In this document: positions 25,677 through 34,757 of the stretch, one piece after another | How positions within the stretch are numbered: position 1 is the stretch's first letter | Layout: each line of letters begins with the position of its first letter | Source: Stenotrophomonas sp. 704A1 | Lineage (GTDB): Bacteria; Pseudomonadota; Gammaproteobacteria; Xanthomonadales; Xanthomonadaceae | Length of the DNA stretch: 64,000 nucleotides | Assembly: GCF_030549525.1 (NCBI RefSeq) | Contig: NZ_CP130831.1 | Coordinates: 2,691,501-2,755,500 of the forward strand | Direction of reading: 5' to 3' | The notes under the pieces: generated by a model | Told to the model about the DNA's origin: nothing | Seen by the model: only the letters and a program-made list of their open reading frames with translations | The model's database searches: none | Program-made: the position numbers and the translations under genes

Positions 25677-25825
25677 GGACAGGGGCAGGAACTGGGCGTT
25701 CATCAGGTGCACCATGGAAGAAACCTGGCCTACCGGCAGGCGTGGAAAACGGGGGAGACGTTTCCACGTCCTGCCGGCAGATCAGGGGGGACTCGGGACA
25801 CCGGGCACCTGCCCGGCAGGCGGAA

Positions 25826-26662
25826 TCAACGGGGCTGGGCGACACCGGCGATCTGCACCCGGCGGTTGGGTGCCAGGCAGGCAATCAGTTCGCGGCGGTT
25901 GCGCTGGTCGCACTGCACCAGCGGCTCGGCCGCGCCGCGGCCCTCGGCGCTGATGCTGGCGGCCGGCACACCGCCCTGCACCAGTGCCATGCGCACCGCT
26001 TCGGCGCGGCGCTGCGACAGGGTCTGGTTGTAGGCGGCACTGCCGATGCGGTCGGTGTACCCGACCACCTGGATCGACTGCACCTGGCTGGCCTCGCGCA
26101 CCTGCGCCAGCACGCCCTGCACCGCCTGCTGCCCGCTCGCGCTGAGCACTGCGCTGTCGAACCCGAACAGCGCATCGGCGGCCAGCCGCAACGGCTGCTC
26201 CGGCAGCGGCGCGGGCGGCGGCGGTGCCGGCGGCCGCGGCGGATCGAGGACGGCGGCACACGATTCGGGCTTCCAGTAGCCGCCCTGGGCGATGCCCTTG
26301 CTGTCGAAACGCACCTGGAACTGGCAGGTGAAGTACTCCGCGCCCTGTGCGGTGCGGAAGTTGAACAGGTAGTTCCATTCGCGCACGCCCCACATGCCTT
26401 CGTTGAAGTGCGGCGTGCCCAGCAGGCTGTACAGCTGGCGCTTGCTCATGCCCGGCGCGAACCGGCGCAGGTCGGCGATGTCCGGGTAGATGCCCTCCTT
26501 CAGCGACGCCTTGCCCGCGTCGGGGAAGGCGACCGCGCTGGCGGCGGCAGGGCCCTCGGCAGCCGGCGCGTGGCTGCGGCAGGCCGCCAGCAGCCCTGCG
26601 CCCAGCACCAGGCCCAGCAGGGCGACGAAGCGGCCGCGGTCGGCGATGCGATGCAGTTTCAT
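25826..26662 (-). CDS. tpgA: OmpA-domain lipoprotein, TpgA-like partner of the trimeric adhesin
   Basis: A 278-residue protein. The signal peptide ends in a lipobox (GLLAAC). A SmpA/BamE-like domain follows (GMSKRQLYSLLGTPHFNEGM), then a Pro-rich linker, then an OmpA-like peptidoglycan-binding domain (about residues 165-270, with GYTDRIGSAAYNQTLSQRRA). The BamE-plus-OmpA layout and the position 62 bp downstream of the trimeric autotransporter match TpgA of Acinetobacter, which links its adhesin to peptidoglycan. The ATG at 26662 (MKLHRIADR) was chosen because the signal peptide begins there. Confidence 0.83.
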   Translation of the reverse strand: MKLHRIADRGRFVALLGLVLGAGLLAACRSHAPAAEGPAAASAVAFPDAGKASLKEGIYPDIADLRRFAPGMSKRQLYSLLGTPHFNEGMWGVREWNYLFNFRTAQGAEYFTCQFQVRFDSKGIAQGGYWKPESCAAVLDPPRPPAPPPPAPLPEQPLRLAADALFGFDSAVLSASGQQAVQGVLAQVREASQVQSIQVVGYTDRIGSAAYNQTLSQRRAEAVRMALVQGGVPAASISAEGRGAAEPLVQCDQRNRRELIACLAPNRRVQIAGVAQPR

Positions 26663-26724
26663 GTCATTCCCCCTGTAGACGTTGCCCTCGGCGCCGGGCC
26701 GCGGTTGCGACCCGGCGCGGGCGA

Positions 26725-29700
26725 TCACCACTGGATGCCGGCGCCGACGGCCACACCGGCCTCGCCACGGCTGTTGGTGGAACCACTGAACTTGTAGATC
26801 CAGCGTCCGCCCTCGGAGACGCCCGAGATGCCCAGCGCCACGCCGGATTCGCCGTTGTAGCTGCCGGCCGCGATCGAGGCCATGCTGCGGCCGGCCTCGC
26901 TGGGCTGCGGCAGCGCGGCGGTCGCCATCGCCGACGCGATACCTGCCGAGGCGCGGTTGTCGGTCTTGCGCAGGTCGCGCTCGAAGCCGCCCATGCGTTC
27001 GTCGGTGTAGGCCTTGGACCAGTCCAGCGTCTGCGCCATGCCCGACTTCAGCTGGTCGACGTTGACCGCGTCGGTCCCGGCGGTGCCGGCGGCCACGTTG
27101 CGGACCGTGGTCGGGCCACTGCCGGTGCTGCCCAGGGTGACGCTGTTGTAGTTGGTGGCGCCGTTGGTGGTGGTGTCGTAGCGGATCGTGCCCTGCTGCG
27201 AGGCCTGCAGCTGGCGCACGTTGACCGCGTCGGTGGCCTGCGAACCGTCGGCCACGTTGACCACCTGGCGTTCGGCCCCGGCGGCACCGACCGACACCGT
27301 GTTGGCCCGGTTGGCGACCGAGCCGGCCCCCAGCGCCACCGAATTGTCGGCCTGCGCCTGCGAGCCGTTGCCCAGCGCGGTGGCGTTGGCACCGGCGGCG
27401 GTGGCGCCGGCACCACCGGCGGCCGAGTTGGCCCCGGTCGCCGCCGGATCGGCCAGGTTGTTGCTGTTGTTGGCGCGGAAGCTGCCGGCCACGTTGGTGA
27501 TGTTCTGGATCTTCTGGTCGGTGTAGGCCTTGGACTGGTCGATGGCGTAGTTCACGCCGTTCTTCAGCTGGCCGACATTGGTGGCGTCATGGTCATCGGA
27601 ACCGTCGGCGACATGGGTGATCTTGCGCTCACTGCCACTGCTGCCGACCGCCACTTCGCCCACCGAGTTGCTGGCGCCGGCCTGCCCGTAGGCGCCGGTG
27701 TAGCCGCTCTGTGCACCGACGCTGGCCACCGAACCGGCACCCAGCGCGACGCTGTTGTCGGCACTGGCACTGGCACCGTTGCCCAGGGCGACACCATTGG
27801 CACCGGCAGCGCTGGCCTGGGGGCCGACCGCGACCGCTTCGGCACCGGCAGCACTGGCGGCGGCCGCCGTCGAGTTCACTGCCAGGTAGGCACTGCCACC
27901 GCCGCCGTTGGTGATGCGCTGGTTGAGGATCCTCAGCGAGCCATCCACCGCAGTGAACGCGGCGGTGACATTGCTGTAGTCGTTGGCGGTGATGCTGCCG
28001 TCGGTGGCGATGCTGGAGATGTTGAAGGTCGGCGCCGTCCACTGGTTGCTGCCACCGTCGAAGCTGGTGGTGCCACCGAAGTAGGTGGACACGCTGCTGT
28101 TGGTGCTGAACAGCTGGTCCCCGGTGATGGCATCGCTGCTGCCGGCCAGGATGCTGCCGGCGGCCACGTTGGTCACCTTCACCGGCGCGCCGCCGGTGCC
28201 ACTCAGCGTTACCGTATCGACCACGTTGCCACTCCCGTCCACGTCGTACTTCACGGCGCGCGCGTCCAGCTCGTCGGTCTGGTCGGCGACATTGGCCAGC
28301 GAGGTGCTGACCGCATCGAAAGCGGTGCCCACGTCGTTGTAGCTGCCCTGGCTGACGGTACCGTTGGCGGCGATGTTGTTGAGCGTGTAGGTCGGCGCGG
28401 TGACCACACCCGCGGCGTCGACCGCCGCGCCACCGCCCAGGTGGGTGGCCACGGTCTGGTTGGCGGCGAACAGCTGCGCGCCGTTGATCGCCTCGCTGCT
28501 GGCGGCGCTGATCTGGCCCGGACCGAGATTGCGCAGGGTGGTGGCGGTACCGCTCTGGCCTAGGGTGGCACTGGCGTAGTTGACGCTGCCGTCGCCGTTG
28601 AGGTCGTAGCGCAGCGCGCCCTGTTCGGAGGCCTGCAGCTGGCCCAGGTTGACCGCGTCGGTGGCGGCGGTGGCGGCGGCGACGTTGGTGACCTGGCGCT
28701 CGGCACCGACGGCACCGATGGATACGCTGTTGGCCCGGTCGGCCACGCTGCCGGCACCCACGGCAATGCTGTTGGCGGCGCTGGCACTGGCGCCGGCGCC
28801 GACAGCGATCGATTCGGTGCCGCTGGCGATGGCTTCGGCGCCGGTCGAGTTCACCCGCAGGTACTTGGTGCCGCCGTTGCGGATGTCGGTGATCTGCGTA
28901 TTGAGGTTGACCAGCGAGCCATCCACCGCATCGAAGGCGTCGGTGACGTTGTCGTACAGGCCCTGTGCCACGGCGCCGCCGGTGGAGATGGTGCTGATCT
29001 CGAACAGCGGAGCGGTGAAGGTGCTGGTGAGCGGATCGAACGCGGCGCGGCCCCCGAAGAACTGCGCCATCGCGGTGTTGCTGGAGAACAGCTGGCTGCC
29101 GTTGACCGCTTCGCTGCTGGTGGCCGTCACCGCGCCGCCGGCCAGGTTGCCGATGGTGGTGGTGCCGGTGCCATTGCCGAGGGTGACCCGGCGGTAGTCG
29201 GGATCGCCCGCACCGTCCAGGTCGTAGGTGACCGCAGCAGCACCGACCGCATCGATCTGGCTGATCGCGCCCTTCAGCTGGGCCACGTTGACCGCATCGG
29301 TGTTGGCGCTGCCGGCGGCCAGGTTGGTGATCTGGCGCTCGCCGCCGCCGGCGGTGCCCACCGACACTTCACCGGCCGACACCTGTGGCGCGGTCAGGCC
29401 ATACGCGCTGTAGCTGGCCTGGGCCCCGCGCAGTGCGGCGGAACGATAGCCCAGTGCCACCGAGTTGGCCTGGTTGGAGGTGCTTTCCGCACCCAGCAGG
29501 GTCTGGCCATTGGCGGTACCGCTGGCACTGTCACCGACCACCACCGAATGCCCCATGCGCGCGGCATAGTCCGCAGTGGGGACGCCGGTCGGATCGCTGG
29601 GATCGTTGGCACCGGCGCCCGGGAACGCCACGTTGGCATCGACCTTCGGCAGCTCGTGGCGGGCGTTGGCGCCGATCACCACTTCCTTGGAACCGTTGGC

Positions 29701-31308
29701 ATAGGCGCCATCGCCCATCAGTACCTGGTAGTCCTGCGCGGCATTGACCGCCCAGCAGGAGATGTCGGCCAGTGCGATGTCCAGGCACTTGGCGGCCCAC
29801 GCCGGGGAATCCTGCGGCAGCAGCAGGCCGAGCAGGCCGCCCGGGTTGCCGTTGTTGATGTTGTAGATGTAGCTGTCGGAGGTGACGCCACCGATCAGGG
29901 TCAGGTGCGAGCTGCCACCGGTGACCGCACCGCCCAGGCCATTGAGCGTGGTCCCCACCGGAGTGGCGTTGACCACCGGCAGGCCCAGCACGTTGACCGT
30001 GGAGTAGGTCTGCATGACGTTGGCGGTGCTGAGCTTCAGGTTGCCATTGGACAGATAGCCGTCACCGCCGAACAGGCTCGCGGTGGTCGGCCCGATCAGC
30101 TGGCCGACACCGCCCACCAGGCCACCGGTGCCGATCAGCAGGCCGGCATTCGGATCTGCTGCCGCCGGCGCCTTCGGGCTGGTCGGCGGGATCGCCGAGG
30201 GCTTGGTCAGCCCCAGCCCGCCCAGGGTGCTGCCGACCAGGCCACCCACCGCACCGCCCAGGTTGCCGACGGTGCCGTTGAGATCGCCGTCGAGCAGGCT
30301 GCCCACCGCGCTGCCCACGCCATTCAACGCGGTGCCGACGCCGTTCAACAGGCCCCCCAGCCCCAGTGCGCTGGTCTGTGCCCCGACCGTGGCGGTACCT
30401 GCCAGCTTCAGGTTGCGATCGGCCACCACCTCCTGCCCGTCCGGTCCCTGCACGCGTACCTTGCCGGCCACGCCGGCATCGAACGCGGCGCTGATCGCGC
30501 GATCATCGGTCTCGCCGGGGACCTCTTCCTTGGCCGGCAACACCACCGCTGCAGTCGCCGAGGCCTGGCCCTGCCCCTCGATGGGATGCCCGGCCACGGC
30601 CAGGTGGGCGTCGGCCTTGGCATCGACGGCGGCCTTCAATCCCGACAGCGGGCCGGCCGGTGCACGGGTGACGGCAGCCGCCACGGCGGTGCCGGTATCG
30701 ACCGAGGCCACCGGCGTACCGGCGAGGCCGACGTTGGCCTTGGCCTGTGCATCGGCCGCCAGCGCCAGCGGCGCCGGTGCGGTCGGCGCGACCTTGGCGG
30801 CAAGCCCGGCGTCGATCCGGGCAGCGCTGCTGCCGGCACCGAGGCGGGCTTGGACATCGGCGGCCAGCGTGGGCGCCGCCACCTGCTGCGGCGAGGTGCC
30901 GGCGCCCAGCCTCACCTGGACCGTGGCCGGCAGCACATCGCGCACGACGGGCAACGCGGTTGTGCTCAGCTGCAGGCCGACCCGCGCATCGGCGTTGATT
31001 GCCGGGCTGGCCTGTGCCTGCCGCGCGGCTGCGGCCAGCGCCACTTCGGCGTCGACCTTCACCGGCATCGGCTGGGTGTACTTCGCTGCCAGCGCCTGCA
31101 GGTCGCGCAGCGACTGGTTCGATTCGGTTGCCGATGCCGCGCCGCTGGCCAGGATGCACAGCAGTGCCAGGGCCAGGGTGCTGGGCATCAGCAGCGCGGT
31201 GCGCGGATCGCGCGGTGCGGTGCCACCGCTATCGCCGGTGGCCAGTTCCGAAGCCACGACCAGAGCATTGAGCTGGCGGTTCCATACACGCCGGTAGATG
31301 CGGTTCAT
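26725..31308 (-). CDS. Giant trimeric autotransporter adhesin (YadA/Hia type)
   Basis: A 1527-residue type Vc autotransporter. It begins with the extended signal peptide region (MNRIYRRVWNRQLNALVVAS) and a hydrophobic core to about residue 60. An Ala-rich passenger start and a Gly-rich stretch with LNGVGTALNGVG follow. Then come YadA-like head repeats (SVALGAGSVA, ALGNGA) and at least five neck/connector modules of the AxNVAQL type (TDAVNVAQLKG and relatives), with a short coiled-coil (AYTDERMGGFERDL) before the C-terminal YadA anchor, about the last 75 residues, ending in W. It probably mediates surface adhesion. The ATG at 31308 has GGGGG 8 bp upstream, better spaced than the ATG at 31314. 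A Cys pair in ALADISCWAVNAAQ and KCLDI is unusual for the class. Confidence 0.92.
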   Translation of the reverse strand: MNRIYRRVWNRQLNALVVASELATGDSGGTAPRDPRTALLMPSTLALALLCILASGAASATESNQSLRDLQALAAKYTQPMPVKVDAEVALAAAARQAQASPAINADARVGLQLSTTALPVVRDVLPATVQVRLGAGTSPQQVAAPTLAADVQARLGAGSSAARIDAGLAAKVAPTAPAPLALAADAQAKANVGLAGTPVASVDTGTAVAAAVTRAPAGPLSGLKAAVDAKADAHLAVAGHPIEGQGQASATAAVVLPAKEEVPGETDDRAISAAFDAGVAGKVRVQGPDGQEVVADRNLKLAGTATVGAQTSALGLGGLLNGVGTALNGVGSAVGSLLDGDLNGTVGNLGGAVGGLVGSTLGGLGLTKPSAIPPTSPKAPAAADPNAGLLIGTGGLVGGVGQLIGPTTASLFGGDGYLSNGNLKLSTANVMQTYSTVNVLGLPVVNATPVGTTLNGLGGAVTGGSSHLTLIGGVTSDSYIYNINNGNPGGLLGLLLPQDSPAWAAKCLDIALADISCWAVNAAQDYQVLMGDGAYANGSKEVVIGANARHELPKVDANVAFPGAGANDPSDPTGVPTADYAARMGHSVVVGDSASGTANGQTLLGAESTSNQANSVALGYRSAALRGAQASYSAYGLTAPQVSAGEVSVGTAGGGERQITNLAAGSANTDAVNVAQLKGAISQIDAVGAAAVTYDLDGAGDPDYRRVTLGNGTGTTTIGNLAGGAVTATSSEAVNGSQLFSSNTAMAQFFGGRAAFDPLTSTFTAPLFEISTISTGGAVAQGLYDNVTDAFDAVDGSLVNLNTQITDIRNGGTKYLRVNSTGAEAIASGTESIAVGAGASASAANSIAVGAGSVADRANSVSIGAVGAERQVTNVAAATAATDAVNLGQLQASEQGALRYDLNGDGSVNYASATLGQSGTATTLRNLGPGQISAASSEAINGAQLFAANQTVATHLGGGAAVDAAGVVTAPTYTLNNIAANGTVSQGSYNDVGTAFDAVSTSLANVADQTDELDARAVKYDVDGSGNVVDTVTLSGTGGAPVKVTNVAAGSILAGSSDAITGDQLFSTNSSVSTYFGGTTSFDGGSNQWTAPTFNISSIATDGSITANDYSNVTAAFTAVDGSLRILNQRITNGGGGSAYLAVNSTAAAASAAGAEAVAVGPQASAAGANGVALGNGASASADNSVALGAGSVASVGAQSGYTGAYGQAGASNSVGEVAVGSSGSERKITHVADGSDDHDATNVGQLKNGVNYAIDQSKAYTDQKIQNITNVAGSFRANNSNNLADPAATGANSAAGGAGATAAGANATALGNGSQAQADNSVALGAGSVANRANTVSVGAAGAERQVVNVADGSQATDAVNVRQLQASQQGTIRYDTTTNGATNYNSVTLGSTGSGPTTVRNVAAGTAGTDAVNVDQLKSGMAQTLDWSKAYTDERMGGFERDLRKTDNRASAGIASAMATAALPQPSEAGRSMASIAAGSYNGESGVALGISGVSEGGRWIYKFSGSTNSRGEAGVAVGAGIQW

Positions 31309-31753
31309 GAGCATTTCCCCCGTAGGCGAACAACTTGAGTGTCAGTGGACTTGCCGTGAGGCAGGTGACTGACATTTCGCGCCTTTCAACGAGGGCCGAG
31401 CACTTCATTCCGGCAGGGCAATCGCGCATTCCGGCAAATCCACGGCCGGATTCGGCAGCCGAATATGCAAAACCGGCAGGAGCGCTGGCCGGGCTGCCTC
31501 CGGCACCGCCGAGGCCAGGCAGACGCCAGCGCAACCGCCGCCCTGGTTATGTCGACAGGATCGATCTTTGATTCCAGGTGATTATTTCGATCTAAATCGA
31601 AATCCGTGATCCGACTTTCCAGCCGCCGGGCATGGCCGGCGCTTCATCCGATAAAGCGCGCTGAAAACGGTCGAACGCGGGGTGGGTCCGGTTGCCGGGG
31701 CAGTTTCAGGGTAAGGGCGCTTTGCCTGCGCCCGAACGCCCGGCCGCTACCCC
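31309..31753. other. 445-bp upstream region of the adhesin
   Basis: No gene was seen. The region holds the adhesin promoter (not clearly resolvable), an AT-rich inverted repeat (31584-31603) and a degenerate SMAG copy (31622-31644). The AraC gene stops at 31754 on the same strand, so read-through from it could also reach the adhesin. Confidence 0.5.
31584..31603. promoter_or_regulatory. AT-rich inverted repeat upstream of the adhesin
   Basis: ATTTCGAT-CTAA-ATCGAAAT has 8-bp perfect arms and a 4-bp spacer. It lies about 275 bp upstream of the adhesin ATG. Its low GC content stands out, and it could be an operator; the binding protein is unknown, with the neighbouring AraC regulator one candidate. 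Confidence 0.4.
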
Positions 31754-32734
31754 TCAGGCCGGCTGCCCGAGCTGCGCCGGCGCCCGCATCAGGGTATCCC
31801 GCGGCAGTTCGCCGAATACCTTCCGGTAATTGTCCGCGAAGCGCGACAGGTCCCACAGCCCGCAGCTCAGCGCGATCGCCTTGACCGAGCGCCGGCTGGA
31901 ATCGGCCATCGACAGGCTGCGGCACGCTGCACACAGCCGCAGCATTGACAGATAACGGTTCGGCGAGGTCCCGAACAGATCCTCGAAGGCATAGCGCAGA
32001 CCGCGTTCGCTGACCCCGGCGGCGTCGCAGATCTCATTCATGTAGATGTTGCGGCGCAGGTTGAGGCGCATGAAATTCTCGGCGCGCTGGGCAATCAGGT
32101 AATGCGTACGCCGCGCCCGGCTGCAGCCGGGCCGGTCCGCCGGGCCCGCGCCCAGCAGCGCCTGGATATGTTCGTGCAGCAGGTGCTCGGTCTCTTCCGG
32201 TGGCAGGCCACTGCCCTGCCCCAGCTGCACGTGAAGCTGCTGATAATGGCGGGCCAGCGGCACCGCCTCGCTGCTCAGATTGAACAGCGACAGCGCCTGC
32301 CCGGCCGGCGGCGTATTGCGCAGGCTCAGTTCGGTCAGTTTGCGCTGCACACGTGCCACCGGCACCAGCATCAGGGTCATCTGGGTGCCGGGGCTCAGGG
32401 TGAACTCACTGATGCCCTCGGGCATCACCGTCAACGCCATGCCCGGGGTCAGCGGCACGCCGTGGCACCAGCTCAGGGCATCGTCGGTGGTGTGCAGGTA
32501 ACCGAGCATGGCCCAGTCCGGCGGCAGCATGAAGCGGCCACGACAATGGAAACCACAGCTGATGCTGCAGAACAGCGCTTCCTCATGCACGCGTGACGCG
32601 AACGCGGCACGCGGACCATTGCCGTCAAGCAGCAACAGTTCCACATCGCACACGCGAAGCACGCCGCTCAGTGTCGCCAGGTCGATCGACCTGAGATCGC
32701 TGTCGCCGCCGCCTTCCACCCCACCATCGACCAT
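31754..32734 (-). CDS. AraC-family transcriptional regulator between adhesin and Tad loci
   Basis: A 326-residue protein. A poorly conserved N-terminal sensor domain (with HCRGRFMLPPDWAMLGYL and MALTVMPEGISEF) precedes a C-terminal AraC DNA-binding region (about residues 225-320: two HTHs with AAGVSERGLRYAFEDLFGTS and CGLWDLSRFADNYRKVFGELP). The frame is open well upstream, but ATG 32734 (MVDGGVEGGG) begins the plausible protein. The position between two adhesion systems suggests control of one or both; the ligand is unknown. Confidence 0.82.
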   Translation of the reverse strand: MVDGGVEGGGDSDLRSIDLATLSGVLRVCDVELLLLDGNGPRAAFASRVHEEALFCSISCGFHCRGRFMLPPDWAMLGYLHTTDDALSWCHGVPLTPGMALTVMPEGISEFTLSPGTQMTLMLVPVARVQRKLTELSLRNTPPAGQALSLFNLSSEAVPLARHYQQLHVQLGQGSGLPPEETEHLLHEHIQALLGAGPADRPGCSRARRTHYLIAQRAENFMRLNLRRNIYMNEICDAAGVSERGLRYAFEDLFGTSPNRYLSMLRLCAACRSLSMADSSRRSVKAIALSCGLWDLSRFADNYRKVFGELPRDTLMRAPAQLGQPA

Positions 32735-33071
32735 GACAGTGTCGTCCCCCGTTGGTCTGCTGCACGGCCCCGCCCCCACTGCCTGACAGGGCGTACGCCG
32801 TTTCCAAGAGCATCGTCCGTTGCTGCGATGGCCGCTGCCGAGTGCGCGCGACCATGCCTGAAAGTGCAAAACCTTGAATGCGAGTATGCCCGATAATCGG
32901 CAGCCGTAAACAGGGCGTTTCAACGCGCCGGCATTATCCGCCGCGTGAAGCAATGTCCCGGACAAACCCGTGGACAATGGCACGCTTTTCGCATGCGCGT
33001 GGCGCGCACTCACATTATCTGCACGACAATGAATCGTTTTGCGGAGGAATGGATTTACGTCACAGAACCGG

Positions 33072-33086
33072 CCTGAAACTTTCAGG
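33072..33086. promoter_or_regulatory. Palindrome CCTGAAA-C-TTTCAGG upstream of flp
   Basis: Seven-base perfect arms with one central base, 350 bp upstream of flp and in an AT-rich patch. Candidate operator for the Tad operon; not matched to a known regulator. Confidence 0.4.
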
Positions 33087-33308
33087 AATAAAACGAATCT
33101 GCCGAATTTGCATATAGGTTCCGGTTGCAGGGAACCGCCATTCAGGCAAAGTCGATATCACGGTGATCCGGCCGCGTGGAAAGCGGCGACACCCGGGGGA
33201 ACCAGCATGACCAGGCGCGCACCACAAACTGCTTCGACCACCGGCCGGGTGCCGCGCGGTCGCAGCTGCGCGGCTGCTGCCCTGCCCGGGAACGATCACC
33301 CTGTTTGA

Positions 33309-33386
33309 GTGTGGCGGAAGGTCCGCCGCACCTCCCCTTCCAGGAAGGAGGGGGCCCAGGGACGGTCCCGGCGGAGCCGGGCGACC
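33309..33386 (+). ncRNA. Structured 5' leader of the flp-tad operon
   Basis: Strong hairpins GTGTGGCGGA-AGG-TCCGCCGCAC (33309-33331, one G-U pair), then a C/G-rich stem, then GGTCCCGGC-GGA-GCCGG-(GC)-GACC (33364-33386). Together they take up most of the 130 nt before flp. This would suit an mRNA stabiliser or a regulatory leader. I compared it mentally with c-di-GMP-I riboswitches and do not see their conserved blocks. Confidence 0.4.
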
Positions 33387-33436
33387 GGCCACGCAGGTGT
33401 ACCGCAGCAACTGACAGGTAGAGGGAGACAACCGTC

Positions 33437-33616
33437 ATGAACGCATCGATCCGCAGGTTCCTGAAAGAAGAAGATGGCGTTACCGCGCTCGAATACGGGC
33501 TGCTGGCCGCCGTGATCGCCGGCATCCTGATCGCCGTGGGCAGAACCCAGATCACCGAGTTCTTCACCACGCTGTTCACCCGTCTGTCGGCGATCGCGAC
33601 CGAAGCGACCACCTGA
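33437..33616 (+). CDS. flp: Flp-type pilin (type IVb major pilin)
   Basis: A 59-residue prepilin, the main subunit of the Tad pilus. The short leader is MNASIRRFLKEEDG. Cleavage is expected after Gly14, followed by the type IVb motif VTALEYGLLAAVIAG (Glu-Tyr at +5/+6), a hydrophobic core and a short soluble tail. A purine-rich ribosome site (GAGGGAGA) lies 8 bp before the ATG. It opens the Tad cluster, with the structured leader upstream and the prepilin peptidase gene about 100 bp downstream. Confidence 0.9.
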   Translation: MNASIRRFLKEEDGVTALEYGLLAAVIAGILIAVGRTQITEFFTTLFTRLSAIATEATT

Positions 33617-33718
33617 GTGCGCTGCGCAGGTTCCACCGGCGGTCGCAGCGGCGACCGCGGTGGCCGCGCCGGGACAGCGCTGCAGCATGGGTCCAGTGAA
33701 GGACGGAGAGCGTGTGCG

Positions 33719-34264
33719 ATGACACTGCTGGGATTGTTGGCCATCGGGCTGTGCCTGCGGATCGCGATCAGCGACCTGTATGCCCGTCGGGTGCCCAACG
33801 CCTGGCTGCTGGCCGCGTGCGCGATCGGTGCGCCGCTGATCGTGGTCGCCCAGTTCAGCGCAGCCGGCCCGGACTGGACCGCGCACGTGCTCGGCGCGGT
33901 GATCGGGCTGGTGGCGCTGCTGCCGTTCTATGCGCTGCGCTGGATGGGCGCCGGCGATGTGAAGTTCTTCGCCGTGCTGGGCCTGCTGCTGGGGTGGCAG
34001 GCATTGCTGCCGGTGTGGGTGCTGGCCAGCCTGGCGGCCGGAGCACATGCGGTGGCGGTGCTGATCGGCCGGCAGCTGCGCGCGCACCTGCCGCTGCGCC
34101 TGCAGCTGCAGGTCAGCCGTGCCAGCACGCAGTGGCAATCGCACCCCGCCGTACGCGAGCTGCAGGCTGCGCGCCAGGGACGGCAGGGCATCCCCTACGC
34201 CGCCTATCTCGCGCTTGCCGCGATGGGCTGGGTCGTCGCCACCACCTACGGAGGTGTGGCATGA
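33719..34264 (+). CDS. tadV: Prepilin peptidase TadV/CpaA (A24 family)
   Basis: A 181-residue integral-membrane aspartyl peptidase that cleaves the Flp prepilin leader. The catalytic aspartates are in ISDLYARRVPN and GAGDVKFFAVLG (GxGD motif). It has about five membrane helices. The ATG at 33719 is chosen because the hydrophobic start MTLLGLLAIG follows; the frame is open upstream. Its TGA overlaps the next ATG (ATGA). Confidence 0.9.
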   Translation: MTLLGLLAIGLCLRIAISDLYARRVPNAWLLAACAIGAPLIVVAQFSAAGPDWTAHVLGAVIGLVALLPFYALRWMGAGDVKFFAVLGLLLGWQALLPVWVLASLAAGAHAVAVLIGRQLRAHLPLRLQLQVSRASTQWQSHPAVRELQAARQGRQGIPYAAYLALAAMGWVVATTYGGVA

Positions 34265-34734
34265 ACACATCCACCCGACGCCGCCAGACCGGTGTCGCCA
34301 GCATCGAATTCGCGCTGATGCTGCTGCTTGGCCTGGTCCCCCTGTTGCTGTTCACCTTCTCCGGTGTGCTGATCATGGCTGCACAGCAGACCCTGGCCAC
34401 CGCCTCGGCCGAAGGTGCGCGGGCGTCGCTGCGGTACGCCGGCGCGGGCGAGCGACGCACCGCTGCCTGCCTGGCCGCACGCCGCTCCATGCAGTGGCTG
34501 CTGGAGTTTTCCGGGCAGAACCCGGACTGCAGCAGCGGCGGCAGCGGCGCCATCGTGGTGTCGCCGCAGGCCCCCTGCGCCGGCCTGGCCACGGTGCAGT
34601 GCATGACCGTGACGGTCAGCTACGACTACGCACGGAATCCCTTTCTTCCCGGCACCGCCACGCTCTATGGCTGGGTGATGCAGGGCCCCATCCGCAGCGT
34701 CGCGGTCGCCCAGCTGGACCTCGGCAGCAACTGA
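34261..34734 (+). CDS. tadE: TadE-like pseudopilin
   Basis: A 157-residue protein with a short N-terminal basic stretch (MNTSTRRRQTG), then a TadE-type hydrophobic segment beginning VASIEFALMLLLG, where Glu follows the processing site (probably after Gly11). A periplasmic region with four cysteines follows. The ATG overlaps the stop of tadV by 4 bp. TadE-like pseudopilins are minor components needed for pilus assembly. Confidence 0.85.
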   Translation: MNTSTRRRQTGVASIEFALMLLLGLVPLLLFTFSGVLIMAAQQTLATASAEGARASLRYAGAGERRTAACLAARRSMQWLLEFSGQNPDCSSGGSGAIVVSPQAPCAGLATVQCMTVTVSYDYARNPFLPGTATLYGWVMQGPIRSVAVAQLDLGSN

Positions 34735-34757
34735 CGATCGCTACAGGAGACGGTTTC

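Larger units (their letters stand above)
32735..33436. other. 702-bp region between AraC and flp: long, structured flp leader
   Basis: No gene was supported. From left to right: the AraC promoter, a perfect interrupted palindrome at 33072-33086, and a series of stems just upstream of flp. The stems are 33309-33331 (10 bp, AGG loop), a C-rich/G-rich stem around 33332-33355, and 33364-33386 (CCCGGC-GGA-GCCGGG with an outer GGTC/GACC). An SD-like GAGGGAGA (33421-33428) precedes the flp ATG. Confidence 0.55.

Noticed and set aside
33300..33436. c-di-GMP (GEMM) riboswitch before flp
   Set aside because: The conserved GEMM core blocks are absent; only generic hairpins are seen.
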